Shown: piece after piece, positions 26,311 to 35,473 of the stretch
How the letters are laid out: the number at the start of each line of letters is the position of its first letter
Numbering within the stretch: position 1 is the stretch's first letter
Source: Siccirubricoccus deserti
GTDB lineage: Bacteria; Pseudomonadota; Alphaproteobacteria; Acetobacterales; Acetobacteraceae
DNA: 64,000 bases
Assembly (NCBI RefSeq): GCF_014283215.1
Contig: NZ_JACOMF010000005.1
Span: forward strand, 1-64,000
Direction: 5' to 3'
Notes under the pieces: model-generated
What the model was told of the DNA's origin: nothing
Databases searched by the model: none
Seen by the model: only the letters and a program-made list of their open reading frames with translations
Position numbers and translations under genes: made by a program

Positions 26311-26778
26311 ATGCGGCGTTGGGTTTTGCTGATGGCTTTGGGACTCCCGCTGGCAGCAACGCTGGATGCGGACGCCCAGGGACCGGCGCCGCAGCGTCAG
26401 GGGCCGCCGCATGAATGGACCTTCGGCGCTTGGACTGGCGGGCAATTCCCGGCCGGCGACACCGATACCCCGGCCTGCTTCGGCAGCCCCACGGTGATCT
26501 TCACCCGCGACGTCGTGATGCGCGCCACGCCGCTCGATACCGCCTATCGCCAGCGCAACATAGAAACGGTGGCGGTGCAGCCGAATGGGCTGGAATTCCG
26601 CTTCACCCCGGCCGCGCCGGTGATGGGCGCGATGGGGCCGCGGGCGGCGAATGACGCCGGCTTCGGCTGCTCCGGCAACCCCAACCTGCTGCGCGTCGAG
26701 CGTCGCGGGCCGGATGAGATCGTCTTCCCGGACTGCAGCGAATTCCCCTCGCCGCTCAAGCGCTGCGTGACGAAATAG
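26311..26778 (+). CDS. Exported protein of unknown function
   Basis: A 155-residue protein with a signal peptide: MRRWVLLMALGLPLAATL, then cleavage near A-D-A-Q. The mature part has three or four cysteines (for example A-C-F-G-S, G-C-S-G-N, D-C-S-E, R-C-V-T) and Pro-rich stretches, so disulfides in the periplasm are likely. A good ribosome site (GGGGAGAG) lies upstream. No family is recognised. It is probably a small periplasmic protein. Confidence 0.75.
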   Translation: MRRWVLLMALGLPLAATLDADAQGPAPQRQGPPHEWTFGAWTGGQFPAGDTDTPACFGSPTVIFTRDVVMRATPLDTAYRQRNIETVAVQPNGLEFRFTPAAPVMGAMGPRAANDAGFGCSGNPNLLRVERRGPDEIVFPDCSEFPSPLKRCVTK

Positions 26779-26887
26779 CAACGGCGGAGTGGCGTTCGGA
26801 TCCGAATGCCACTCCACCGCAGCCCGTTGTTTGCCGAGCGGATTCAGCCTCCGGGCCCGGCCGCCGACCTGCCCGCCAGGAACCCCG

Positions 26888-27547
26888 ATGATGCGCATTG
26901 CCCTGATCCACGCCCTTCGCCACTCGCCGCCACCGATCGAGGCTGCCTTCGCCCGCGCCTGGCCGGAGGCGGTGCTGATGAACCTGCTGGACGACAGCCT
27001 CTCGGCCGATCTGGCCCGCGCCGGCACGCTGGATGCGCGGATGACCGAGCGTTTCCAAACCTTGTCCCGCTATGCCGTGGGCACCGGAGCGGATGGCATC
27101 CTCTTCACCTGCTCCGCCTTCGGCCCCTGCATCGAGGCGGTGGCGGCGGAACAGGCGCCGATGCCGGTGTTGAAGCCGAATGAGGCAATGATCGAGGAAG
27201 CCTGCGCCGCAGCCTTCGAAGCGGCAGGCGGGCGGCGGCCGCGCATTGGGCTGCTGGCCAGCTTCGCCCCCACCCTCGACAGCATGCCGCCGGAATTCCC
27301 CGCCGACGTGACCCTGGTGCCGAAACTTGCGGAGGGCGCGCTGGCCGCGCTCGACCGCGGCGACCACGCCGGGCATGACCGGCTGGCGGCCGAGGCGGCG
27401 AAGGATCTCGCCGATTGCGATGTCATCGCGCTGGCGCAATTCAGCCTGGCCAGCGCCGCCCCGCTGGTCGCCGCAGCCACCGGCAGGCCGGTGTTCACCA
27501 CGCCGGACAGCGCGGTGCGGAAGCTGAAGCGACTATTGGCGACGTAA
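26888..27547 (+). CDS. Aspartate/glutamate racemase-family protein
   Basis: A 219-residue protein of the Asp/Glu/hydantoin racemase fold. The first active-site Cys is in F-T-C-S-A-F-G-P-C near residue 76. The second canonical Cys region reads I-A-L-A-Q-F-S-L-A-S, where the usual Cys is replaced, as in the arylmalonate-decarboxylase-like group. A true racemase therefore seems unlikely; a lyase or decarboxylase role is possible. Two ATGs are adjacent (26888 and 26891). Its 3' end overlaps the convergent aminotransferase by 15 bp. Confidence 0.8.
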   Translation: MMRIALIHALRHSPPPIEAAFARAWPEAVLMNLLDDSLSADLARAGTLDARMTERFQTLSRYAVGTGADGILFTCSAFGPCIEAVAAEQAPMPVLKPNEAMIEEACAAAFEAAGGRRPRIGLLASFAPTLDSMPPEFPADVTLVPKLAEGALAALDRGDHAGHDRLAAEAAKDLADCDVIALAQFSLASAAPLVAAATGRPVFTTPDSAVRKLKRLLAT

Positions 27548-28684
27548 CGCCCGGAAGGCCGCCAGGAAGGCGTCCACATCCGCCTCGTCATTATAGACAT
27601 GCGGGCTGATGCGCATCCGGCCCAGCCGCGGCGCGACATACACGCCACGCGCCGCCAGCGCCTCGATCAGCCCCGCCGGCATGCCCTGCGGGAAGCCAAG
27701 GCTCAGCACATGCGGGGCCCTGACCCGCGCCGCCGGGATCTCGACACCGGCATCGGCCAGGCCGGCCGCCAGCCGCTCCGTCAGCATCGCCAGCCGTGCG
27801 GTTATGGCGGCGGCGCCCCATCCTGCCATCATCTCCATCCCGACCGCCGCCATCTCCAGCGAGATGAAATGGTCGCGCTCCCCCATGTCGAAGCGGCGGG
27901 CGCCATCGGTGAAGGCAAGGTCGGCGAAATAGGGCGCGCGTTCCGAATCGACGCCGCGACGCCCATAGGCGGTCTGCTCCAGCGGCACCCCGCCCTGGTG
28001 CCGCTTCGCCACATAGAGGAAGGCGCGGCCATAGGGGCCGAGCACCCATTTATAGGTCGGGAAGACCAGCACATCCGGGTCGAGCCGCGCGACATCCAGC
28101 GGCAGCACCCCGGCATGGTGGGTCGCATCCACCAGCAGCGCCGCCCCCGCGCCCCGCAGCGCGGCCGCCACCGCCTCCAGATCGATCAGCCCGCCGTCCG
28201 CCCAATGCACCGAGGAGATCGAGGCCAGCGCCAGCGGCGCCGCGCCCGGCCGGGCGATCGCCGCCAGCAGTGCCGCGGTCCAGTCGCCATCGCCGGGCCG
28301 GGCCACCGCCTCCACCACGAAGCCGCCTTCCGGCGCGCGTTGCAGCCATTCGAGGGTCGGCGAGGAATGGTCCTCCGCCAGCACCAGCACCCGGCTGCCG
28401 CGGGGCACCGGCAGCAGCTTTCCCGCCGTGGCGACGCCGTAGCTAACCGAGGAGACCAGCGCGACATCCTCCGGGACGGCGCCGATCAGCGCCGCGGCGG
28501 CGGCGCGGGCGCGGGCGATCTGCCGTGGCTGGTACTCCGCCGGCAAGGTCCAGGGCTGCGCCTTGCGGCCGACGCCGGCATGCCCGGCCGCCTGCACCGC
28601 CCGCGGCAGCGGGCTCCAGGAGGCGGCATTGAGGTAGGCGACATCACGGGGAATGTCGAAGGCGTCGCGCTGCGAGGCGAGCAT
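27533..28684 (-). CDS. Class V aminotransferase-fold PLP enzyme
   Basis: A 383-residue protein. Fold-type I features are clear: D-V-A-Y-L-N-A-A-S-W-S-P at the N-terminus, V-S-S-V-S-Y-G-V-A-T for the cofactor phosphate, V-D-A-T-H-H-A-G-V for the PLP aspartate, and F-P-T-Y-K-W-V-L-G-P-Y-G with the Schiff-base Lys. It resembles cysteine-desulfurase/isopenicillin-epimerase-like proteins, but no SufS or IscS hallmark Cys loop is seen, so the reaction is unknown. The ATG at 28684 is chosen; the longer upstream frame crosses the ruined protease gene. Confidence 0.88.
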   Translation of the reverse strand: MLASQRDAFDIPRDVAYLNAASWSPLPRAVQAAGHAGVGRKAQPWTLPAEYQPRQIARARAAAAALIGAVPEDVALVSSVSYGVATAGKLLPVPRGSRVLVLAEDHSSPTLEWLQRAPEGGFVVEAVARPGDGDWTAALLAAIARPGAAPLALASISSVHWADGGLIDLEAVAAALRGAGAALLVDATHHAGVLPLDVARLDPDVLVFPTYKWVLGPYGRAFLYVAKRHQGGVPLEQTAYGRRGVDSERAPYFADLAFTDGARRFDMGERDHFISLEMAAVGMEMMAGWGAAAITARLAMLTERLAAGLADAGVEIPAARVRAPHVLSLGFPQGMPAGLIEALAARGVYVAPRLGRMRISPHVYNDEADVDAFLAAFRALRRQ

Positions 28685-28699
28685 GGGCTGGGTCCGGGT

Positions 28700-29345
28700 C
28701 TGCCGGCGAAAACCCTGCCCTGGTGCTGCGCCGACGGCAAGCCGCTCAGGCTGGCTGCCGCCGGATCCTGCCCGCCGCCGAAGCGGATGAGGGCGGCGAT
28801 CCGTGCCTCCAGGCTCGGGTGCGTCGCCAGCCAGCGCTTGCCGAGAGTCTCCTCCGCGCTCTCCAGCAGCATCGCCTGCAGGCCGGAGGGCAGCGCCGGC
28901 ATCGCCGCCTGCTGCGCCACCTTGCGCAGCGCCGTGATCATCGCATCCGGGTCGCGCGCCAACTCCACCGCCGCGGCATCGGCGAGGAAGTGGCGGTTGC
29001 GCGACAGGGCGAAGCGCAGCCCCGATCGCCAGCACCTAGGCCAGCACGACGATCACCAGCGCCAGCAGCCGGCCAGGCGCCTGGCCCAGCACGCTTTCCA
29101 CCACGGCGGCCTGCTCCGGCCCCGTGCCGGGAGCGCGGCTACACCACGGTCCCGAAGGTCGCGTGCTCGTGCCGGGCGTAGCCTTTCACCGTCCCACCAG
29201 ATTGGGAATCAGGTCGTGCCGCCGCTTGAACTGCACATCCACATTCGACCATGCCTGGCTGGTGGTCTGCCGCAGCGCGATCATCCGGTTGTAGACAGCA
29301 CCAGCCCCAGCAGGACGCCGCCGAGGACGATCCAGCCCAAGGTTC
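28700..29345 (-). pseudogene. Remains of a lemA-M48 peptidase operon
   Basis: Read on the minus strand from 29345 downward, the segment first encodes a LemA-like start: a membrane helix, then V-Y-N-R-M-I-A-L-R and K-R-R-H-D-L-I-P-N-L-V. A frame change follows, then G-T-V-K-G-Y-A-R-H-E-H-A-T-F-G-T-V-V and a stop. Next comes the later part of an M48/HtpX-like protease: a membrane helix interrupted by an in-frame TAG, then, after a frame change, S-R-N-R-H-F-L-A-D-A-A-A-V-E-L and W-L-A-T-H-P-S-L-E-A-R-I-A-A-L-I-R. The HExxH zinc-site region is missing. This is a deleted and decayed LemA plus membrane protease pair, and the tail runs into the aminotransferase gene. Confidence 0.85.
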
Positions 29346-29360
29346 TCTTCCGCCGTCAGG

Positions 29361-29846
29361 TCAACTGGGTTGCGCGAAGCGCGCGAAATCGCGGGCGAGC
29401 ACCGTATAGATCTCCCGCTTGAAGGCGACTGCCAGGCCCGGCAGCGATTCCAGCCGCGACCAGCGCCAGGCGTCGAATTCCGGATGCGGGTCGTGGTCGA
29501 GCCGGATGTCGGCATCGGTGCCGGTGAAGCGCAGCGCGAACCACTTCTGCCGCTGGCCGCGGTACCGGCCGCCGAGCGCCTTGCCCAGCAGTTCCGGCGG
29601 CAGGTCGTAGGTCAGCCAGTCCGGATGCTCAGCCAGGATCTCGGCCCGGGCGGTGCCGATCTCCTCCTCCAGCTCGCGGAACAGGGCGACGCGCGGGTCC
29701 TCGCCCGGGTCCATGCCGCCCTGCGGTAGCTGCCAGCCGCCCGCGGCGCCCTCGGCATTCGGCAGATCGGCGCGGCGGGCGACGAAGACGAGGCCGGCGG
29801 GGCTGAACAGCACGGCGCCGACATTGTCGCGGTAGGGAAGTTCCAT
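29361..29846 (-). CDS. rppH: RNA pyrophosphohydrolase
   Basis: A 161-residue NUDIX enzyme that removes pyrophosphate from the 5' end of mRNA to start decay. It begins ELPYRDNVGAVLFSPAGLVF, and the NUDIX box lies at residues 44-65 (G-M-D-P-G-E-D-P, then R-E-L-E-E-E-I-G). W-Q-L-P-Q-G-G and the R-G-Q-R-Q-K-W-F-A-L segment are specific to RppH and Ap4A-type hydrolases. Length is as in alphaproteobacterial RppH. It is the last gene of the gpmI-envC-ctpA-yibQ-rppH run. Confidence 0.95.
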   Translation of the reverse strand: MELPYRDNVGAVLFSPAGLVFVARRADLPNAEGAAGGWQLPQGGMDPGEDPRVALFRELEEEIGTARAEILAEHPDWLTYDLPPELLGKALGGRYRGQRQKWFALRFTGTDADIRLDHDPHPEFDAWRWSRLESLPGLAVAFKREIYTVLARDFARFAQPS

Positions 29847-29890
29847 GCCGTCCCTATAGCATCAGCACAGGCTGCGCCGCATCGCCCGCC

Positions 29891-31096
29891 TCAAGGCATG
29901 CTGGCCCGCACCGGCTGCACCGCGTTGCCCGAGGTGGCCAGGGCCGGCGCACGCAATGCGCTGACCGGGGCCAGGACGAAGCCACGTGCCTCGACGCTGC
30001 CGGCCCAGGCGGCGATGCGGTCCACCACCACCGGCGAGGCCTCCCCGGCATAGCCGAGCGCCACGCCGCGTTCCTGCGCCAGTCGCTCCAGCGCCGCCAG
30101 CTTTCGCTCGATCTCGCCGCGGGTTGCCGGCTCATCCACCACCAGGTCGATGGCGCGGCCCCAGACCTGCTCCGGCGCCCGTGCTCCCGGGCGGGGGTCG
30201 ACATAAAGCAGGCCGCGGCGGCGCAACGCATCCTGCAACATGGCGTGGCGTTCGCCGAGCGCGGCGAAGCGCTCGCCACGCATCGGGCCGAGGGCGCCGA
30301 TGGCGCCGACATAGCCGGTGAAGCGGGAGAGCACCCAATCCAGCCGGTCCTGGTTCTGCGCCTCGGTCTGGCCGGTCAGCAGGGCCCGGTCGCCGGGATT
30401 GTTCAGCGGGTAGCCGGTCGGCTCCAGCGGCAGCGCCACCAGCAATTCCATGCCCTTGGCGCGGGCCTGGTCCAGCAGCAGCGGCAGCTGCGGCGCATAG
30501 GGGCTGAAGGCCAGGGTCACCGCGCCGGGCAGGCGGCGGATCGCATTCTCCGAGACCGCCGCATTCATCCCGAGCCCGCCGATGATCAGGCCGAGCCTGG
30601 AGCGCGGGTCCTGCCGGTCGAAGGCCCGGCCATAGGCGCGGATGGGGGTGCGGCCCTCGCTGCTGATGCGCGGCAGATCCCCGTAGGGGCCGGCTTCCAG
30701 CAGGGCGGGATCGGCGGCAGGGATAGGGCGGCTGGGTTGTGGCGGGCCGCGCGGAATGGCGGCGGGCAGGGGTGGCGGCTCCGGCGCCGGGGGCGGCACC
30801 GCGCGGGGAGGGGCGGCGGAGGGAATGGCCAGAGGCGCCGCGGCGGCAACCTGCACGGCAGTTGGCGGCGGCTCGGGCAGTGTCGCGGCGGCCGGGCTGG
30901 GGACAGATTCGGGGCGAGGCGTCTCGGCCGGTGGTGGCGGCGCGGCGGCAACCGGGCCTATCCGGTCCGGCGGGCCGAGCCAGGCCAGCACGCCGACGCC
31001 GCCGGCCAGCAAGGTCAGGGTCACCACCCAGAAGCCGAACAGCGCCCGCCAGCCGAGAGTCAGACGCCTTGCAGGTTCGGGGTCATCCGCAGGCAT
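29891..31096 (-). CDS. Divergent polysaccharide deacetylase-like protein (YibQ family)
   Basis: A 401-residue protein. A membrane anchor spans about residues 18-35 (F-W-V-V-T-L-T-L-L-A-G-G-V), followed by a Pro/Ala-rich linker of about 100 residues. The C-terminal domain has the divergent polysaccharide deacetylase pattern: L-G-L-I-I-G-G-L-G-M-N, V-T-L-A-F-S-P-Y-A and L-L-V-A-L-P-L-E-P-T. The role is not established; a part in cell-envelope glycan turnover is inferred from the neighbouring EnvC-like and CtpA genes. It starts 26 bp after ctpA. Confidence 0.88.
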   Translation of the reverse strand: MPADDPEPARRLTLGWRALFGFWVVTLTLLAGGVGVLAWLGPPDRIGPVAAAPPPPAETPRPESVPSPAAATLPEPPPTAVQVAAAAPLAIPSAAPPRAVPPPAPEPPPLPAAIPRGPPQPSRPIPAADPALLEAGPYGDLPRISSEGRTPIRAYGRAFDRQDPRSRLGLIIGGLGMNAAVSENAIRRLPGAVTLAFSPYAPQLPLLLDQARAKGMELLVALPLEPTGYPLNNPGDRALLTGQTEAQNQDRLDWVLSRFTGYVGAIGALGPMRGERFAALGERHAMLQDALRRRGLLYVDPRPGARAPEQVWGRAIDLVVDEPATRGEIERKLAALERLAQERGVALGYAGEASPVVVDRIAAWAGSVEARGFVLAPVSALRAPALATSGNAVQPVRASMP

Positions 31097-31121
31097 CGGG
31101 GTCGGACAACCCTCCCCTCGG

Positions 31122-32507
31122 TCAGCGGGAGGCGGCGCGGCGCGCCGGGGATTGCGCCTGCGCCGAGGCGAGGTTGCGCAGCAGCTGGACGCCCTGCTGG
31201 AGTTGGAAATCCGTCTCCGGCTTGGTCAGGTCGAGCGCCGGCGCGCCTTCCGGCGGCAGCCGGGTGACCCGCTCGGCGACCCCGGCCGGCAGTTGCAGCG
31301 GCGGGATGGCGGCGCCGGCCGGCTGCTGCACCCCGCCCTCGTTGCGCAGCGCCCGGCGCAGATCCGCCTCGCGCTCCCGCGGGATGCTCGCGGTGGCTTC
31401 CTGCCGCTGGGCCAGCACCTCGATGTCCGGCTCGATGCCGGTGCCCTGGATGGAACGGCCGGAGGGCGTGTAGTAGCGCGCCGTGGTCAGCCTGATGGCG
31501 CCCTGGCCGGGGATGGGCATGACGGTCTGCACGCTGCCCTTGCCGAAGCTCTTCACCCCGAGAACGATCGCCCGGCGATGGTCCTGCAGCGCACCGGCGA
31601 CGATCTCGCTGGCCGAGGCGCTGCCGCCGTTGATCAGCACCACCACCGGCAAGCCGTTGGCGATGTCGCCGGCCTTGGCGTTCCAGCGCTGCGCATCCTC
31701 CTGCCGGCGGGCGCGGGTGCTGACGATCTCGCCCTGGTCGAGGAAGTCGTCCGAGACCTGCACCGCCTGGTCGAGCAGCCCGCCCGGGTTGTTCCGCAGG
31801 TCGAGGACGATGCCCCTGAGGTTGTTCCCGGCCTGCTGCCGCAGGCTGCTCAGCGCGCGGCGGAGGCCGACATCGGTCTGCTCGTTGAAGGAGGTCAGGC
31901 GGATATAGCCGATGTCGTTGCCTTCCATGCGGAAGCGCACGACCTGTGGCCGGATCACCTCCCGGGTCAGGGACAGCTCGATCGGCCGGTCGGCGCCTTC
32001 CCGCCGGATGGTGATCCTGATGGTGGTGCCGCGCTCTCCGCGCATCTGCTCCACCGCTTCCTGCAGCGTGAGGCCCTGCACCGAATTGCCGTTCAGATGG
32101 GTGATCAGGTCGCCCGCCTTGACCCCGGCGCGGGAGGCCGGGGTCTCGTCGATCGGCGAGATCACCTTGATGTAGCCGCTCTCCTGCGTCACCTCGATGC
32201 CGAGGCCGCCGAACTCGCCCCGCGTCTGCACCTGCATGTCGCGGTAGCTGCGCTGGTTGAGGTAGGAGCTGTGCGGGTCGAGGCCGGTGAGCATGCCATT
32301 GATGGCATTCTCCACCGCCTCGCGGTCGTTGATCGGCTCGACATATTCGGCACGAACCCGTTCGAACACGTCGCCGAACAGGTTGAGCAGGCGGTAGGTC
32401 TCGGCCCGCCCCCCATCCTGCGCCCATGCCGCGACGATAGGCCCGACCACGATGCCGGCCGCGAATGCCGCGGTCACCGTCGCCACCGTCCCAACCCTGC
32501 CCTTCAT
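31122..32507 (-). CDS. ctpA: C-terminal processing peptidase (S41 family)
   Basis: A 461-residue periplasmic serine protease. A signal peptide/anchor covers residues 1 to about 30 (AAFAAGIVVGPIVAAWA). The PDZ domain is at about residues 95-175 (F-G-G-L-G-I-E, then A-G-V-K-A-G-D-L-I). The S41 core has D-L-R-N-N-P-G-G-L-L, the G-G-S-A-S-A-S-E-I motif with Ser298, and Lys323 in F-G-K-G-S-V-Q, 25 residues later, matching the Ser/Lys dyad. The ATG at 32507 is used; an ATG at 32552 would add 15 residues. It lies between the EnvC-like gene and yibQ, as in many alphaproteobacteria. Confidence 0.93.
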   Translation of the reverse strand: MKGRVGTVATVTAAFAAGIVVGPIVAAWAQDGGRAETYRLLNLFGDVFERVRAEYVEPINDREAVENAINGMLTGLDPHSSYLNQRSYRDMQVQTRGEFGGLGIEVTQESGYIKVISPIDETPASRAGVKAGDLITHLNGNSVQGLTLQEAVEQMRGERGTTIRITIRREGADRPIELSLTREVIRPQVVRFRMEGNDIGYIRLTSFNEQTDVGLRRALSSLRQQAGNNLRGIVLDLRNNPGGLLDQAVQVSDDFLDQGEIVSTRARRQEDAQRWNAKAGDIANGLPVVVLINGGSASASEIVAGALQDHRRAIVLGVKSFGKGSVQTVMPIPGQGAIRLTTARYYTPSGRSIQGTGIEPDIEVLAQRQEATASIPREREADLRRALRNEGGVQQPAGAAIPPLQLPAGVAERVTRLPPEGAPALDLTKPETDFQLQQGVQLLRNLASAQAQSPARRAASR

Positions 32508-32613
32508 GCGGCCACCCGTATCCCTTGTGGCACGGTCTTCTGACCGCGCCATTATGCCATAGCGCCAAACGCCCGAAGGCGGGGTTAAGCCCCGTCCATC
32601 GGCATCCCCGGGC

Positions 32614-33819
32614 TCAGCCCCGGGCGGCAAGCCAACTCCGCGGGTCGACCGGGCGCCCACCCCGGCGGAGTTCCAGGTAAAGCGACGCCCGCCCCCGGCC
32701 ATCCGGCGCCGCGGCACCGAGCTGCCCGACCGGCTCCCCGGCCAGCAGCCGCTGCCCGGGGGCAGTATCGAGCCGATCGAGGCCCGCCAGCACAAAATGG
32801 TACCCGTCGCCGCAATCCACAATCAACAAAAGGCCGTAGCTGCGAAAAGCGGCGGCGAAGGCGGTCCGGCCGGCGCAGGGGCTGACCACCCGGGCACCGG
32901 CGGGGGCGGCCAGGGTGATGCCGCGGGCGGGGCCGCCTTCGCCGGCGCTGCCGAAATCCCGCACCACCTGGCCGGCGACCGGCATGGCCCGGCCGCCGCG
33001 CGGGGCGGGCTGGGCCGGCTCCCGGCTCGGCGCGGAAGCGTCCTGCCGCCGCGCGGCCTCGGTGCGGGCACGGGCGGCCGCGGCGGCGCGCACCCGGGCT
33101 TCCTCGCGCCGCAGCCGGGCCAGCGCGCCCTCCAGGCTGGTGGCCCGGGCGGCGGCGGTGGCGGCCCGGCGGGCAGCGGCCTCCTCGGCATCCTCCGCCT
33201 GGGCGCGGCGCTCGCGCGCCTCCTTGAGGTCGGCTTCCAGCACCAGGGTCGCCAGCCGGGCGGCGGTCTCCGCCTCGCGCAGCGCGGCCGCCTGCGCGGC
33301 GGCGGCGGCGGCGCGGCGGCCGGCCTCGGCCTCGGCGGCGCGGAGCGTCGCCGCCTCCTCGGTCATCGAGCGTGACAGGCCCTGCAGCACTAGCAGGCCG
33401 CGCAGCGCATCCTCGGCCGGGGCGGGCACCGCCAGCAGGGATTCCGCCGGCCACAGCGCCAGACGGAGCATGGTCGGCAGCATCGGCGCCAGCGCCTCGG
33501 CCTGGGCCCGGGCGGCGCCGCGGGCGGCGGTGGCGGCCTCGGCGGCGGTGCGGCTGCGCTGCTCGATATCGGCCAGGTGGCGCTCGGCCGCCTGCAGCTG
33601 GCGGGCGGCCTCGACCCGGCGCTCGGCCAGGCGGCGCTCGGCGGCGGCGGCGGCGCGGCTGGCCTCGGCCGCGGCCTCGGCCGCCTCGCGCTGGGCCCGG
33701 GCGGCGCGCTGCGCCTGTTCGAGCGCCGCGGGGGTGGGTTGGGTCAGCGCGACGGCCGGCAGCAGCAGCGCCGCCGCCAGCCACCAGCCGAGCCGGGGGT
33801 CAGCCGGCCGGACCACCAT
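32614..33819 (-). CDS. envC: EnvC-like murein hydrolase activator
   Basis: A 401-residue protein. Residues 1-27 form a signal peptide (WWLAAALLLPAVALTQ). Residues 30 to about 270 form a long Ala/Arg/Glu-rich coiled coil. The C-terminal LytM/M23 fold begins G-Q-V-V-R-D-F-G and ends S-L-Y-L-E-L-R-R-G-G-R-P-V-D-P-R-S-W-L. The H-x-H and H-x3-D zinc ligands of active LytM enzymes are absent, as in EnvC, so it should activate cell-division amidases rather than cut murein. Its start overlaps the end of gpmI by 20 bp. Confidence 0.88.
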   Translation of the reverse strand: MVVRPADPRLGWWLAAALLLPAVALTQPTPAALEQAQRAARAQREAAEAAAEASRAAAAAERRLAERRVEAARQLQAAERHLADIEQRSRTAAEAATAARGAARAQAEALAPMLPTMLRLALWPAESLLAVPAPAEDALRGLLVLQGLSRSMTEEAATLRAAEAEAGRRAAAAAAQAAALREAETAARLATLVLEADLKEARERRAQAEDAEEAAARRAATAAARATSLEGALARLRREEARVRAAAAARARTEAARRQDASAPSREPAQPAPRGGRAMPVAGQVVRDFGSAGEGGPARGITLAAPAGARVVSPCAGRTAFAAAFRSYGLLLIVDCGDGYHFVLAGLDRLDTAPGQRLLAGEPVGQLGAAAPDGRGRASLYLELRRGGRPVDPRSWLAARG

Positions 33820-35347
33820 GTCCCAGCAGGCTGCGCCCGGTCATTGCCGTGGGCTGCGGCAGGCCCATCAGCGCCAGCAGGGTCGGTGCCACATCGGCCA
33901 GCCTTCCCTCGGCCAGGGTCGTGCCCTGCGGCGCCCCGACGACGAGCACCGGCACCGGGTTGGTGGTGTGGGCGGTATGCGGGCCGCCGGTCACCGGGTC
34001 GCGCATCATTTCGCAATTGCCGTGGTCGGCGGTGACCAGCAGCGCGCCGCCCTGGGCCTTCACCGCGGCAACGATGCGGCCGAGCCCGGAATCCACCGTC
34101 TCCACCGCCTTGATCGCCGCCGGCAAGCTGCCGGTGTGGCCGACCATGTCGGGGTTGGCGAAATTCAGCACGATCAGGTCGAATTTCCCGGTCCCGATCG
34201 CCTCGACTGCCTTCTCGGTCAGCTCCGGCGCCGACATCTCCGGCTGCAAATCATAGGTGGCGACCTTGGGCGAGGGCACCATGATGCGGTCCTCGCCGGG
34301 GTAGGGCCGCTCCTCGCCGCCGTTCAGGAAGTAGGTGACGTGCGGGTATTTCTCGGTCTCCGCCATCCGCAACTGGGTGCGGCCGGCGCGGGAGACGACC
34401 TCGCCCAGGATGTCCACCATGCTCTGCGGCGCGAAGAGCGTGCCGAGGAAGGTGTCGAGCGCCGTGGAATACTGCGTCATCCCGGCGGCGGCGGCGAAGC
34501 GGATCACCCGGCTGCGCTGGAAGCCCTCGAATCCAGGGTCGAGCAGCGCCGTCAGGATCTCCCGCACCCGGTCGGCGCGGAAGTTGAAGCAGAGCACCCC
34601 ATCGCCGTCCCGCATGCCGGCGTAATCGCCGATGGCGGTGGCCGGGATGAATTCGTCGGTGACGTCCTTCGCATGCGCCGCGGCAACGGTGGCGACCGGG
34701 TCGGCCGCGCGGGCGCCCTCGGCCGAGACCATCACATCATAGGCCTGGGAGACGCGCTCCCAACGGTTGTCACGGTCCATCGCGTAGTAGCGGCCGGTGA
34801 CGGTCGAGACCCGCACGCCGGGCAGGCCGGCGATGTCGTCCAGAAGGGTGCGGATGTAGTCAAGCGCGGCGCGCGGCGAGGTGTCGCGGCCATCGGTGAA
34901 TAGGTGCAGGGCGACCGGCACCCCGGCGCCCGAGACCACCCGGGCCAGCGCCGCGGCATGCTTCTGGTGGCTGTGCACGCCGCCGGGCGAGAGCAGGCCG
35001 ATCAAATGGCAGGTGCCGCCGCTGGCCTTGAGCCGGGCGATGAGGTCGGTCAGCGCCGGCAGGCCGGCGATCGAGCCATCCGCCACCGCGGCGTCGATGC
35101 GCGGCAGATCCTGCATCACCACGCGGCCGGCGCCGAGGTTCAGGTGGCCGACCTCGGAATTGCCCATCTGCCCACCGGGCAGCCCGACATCATGGCCGGA
35201 GGTGTGCAGGAAGGCGCGGGGGCCGGCAGCCCAGAGCGCATCGAATGTCGGCGTGCGGGCCTGGCGCACGGCGTTGTCGGCGGGATCCTCGCGCCAGCCC
35301 CAGCCGTCGAGGATCACCAGCATCACGGGCTTCGGGGCGTGCGGCAT
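33800..35347 (-). CDS. gpmI: 2,3-bisphosphoglycerate-independent phosphoglycerate mutase
   Basis: A 515-residue two-domain metalloenzyme of glycolysis and gluconeogenesis that converts 3- to 2-phosphoglycerate. It begins VMLVILDGWGWRE with the metal-binding Asp. The phosphorylated serine is Ser64 in G-N-S-E-V-G-H-L-N, and V-T-A-D-H-G-N-C-E lies near the C-terminus. Length and motifs are normal. It is divergent from ccrM. The next gene, envC, starts inside its last codons. Confidence 0.97.
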   Translation of the reverse strand: MPHAPKPVMLVILDGWGWREDPADNAVRQARTPTFDALWAAGPRAFLHTSGHDVGLPGGQMGNSEVGHLNLGAGRVVMQDLPRIDAAVADGSIAGLPALTDLIARLKASGGTCHLIGLLSPGGVHSHQKHAAALARVVSGAGVPVALHLFTDGRDTSPRAALDYIRTLLDDIAGLPGVRVSTVTGRYYAMDRDNRWERVSQAYDVMVSAEGARAADPVATVAAAHAKDVTDEFIPATAIGDYAGMRDGDGVLCFNFRADRVREILTALLDPGFEGFQRSRVIRFAAAAGMTQYSTALDTFLGTLFAPQSMVDILGEVVSRAGRTQLRMAETEKYPHVTYFLNGGEERPYPGEDRIMVPSPKVATYDLQPEMSAPELTEKAVEAIGTGKFDLIVLNFANPDMVGHTGSLPAAIKAVETVDSGLGRIVAAVKAQGGALLVTADHGNCEMMRDPVTGGPHTAHTTNPVPVLVVGAPQGTTLAEGRLADVAPTLLALMGLPQPTAMTGRSLLGHGGPAG

Positions 35348-35473
35348 CGGGCTCCTCGCGCTGGGTGGGTCGCCTTAACGCCGCAGGGGGGCGGGAGGCA
35401 AGGCGGGGCTTCGCCCCAGCCGGCCCGGCTTCGCGCGGCAGGCAGGGATGATGCCCCGCCCCTCAGGCTTCGG

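Noticed and set aside
27599-29422. A 607-codon plus-strand frame across the aminotransferase and the dead protease region
   Set aside because: No domain, no ribosome site and arginine-rich composition; the minus strand carries the real homology.
32614-33819. EnvC-like protein as an active murein endopeptidase
   Set aside because: The LytM fold lacks the histidine zinc ligands, so enzyme activity is unlikely; an activator role fits better.
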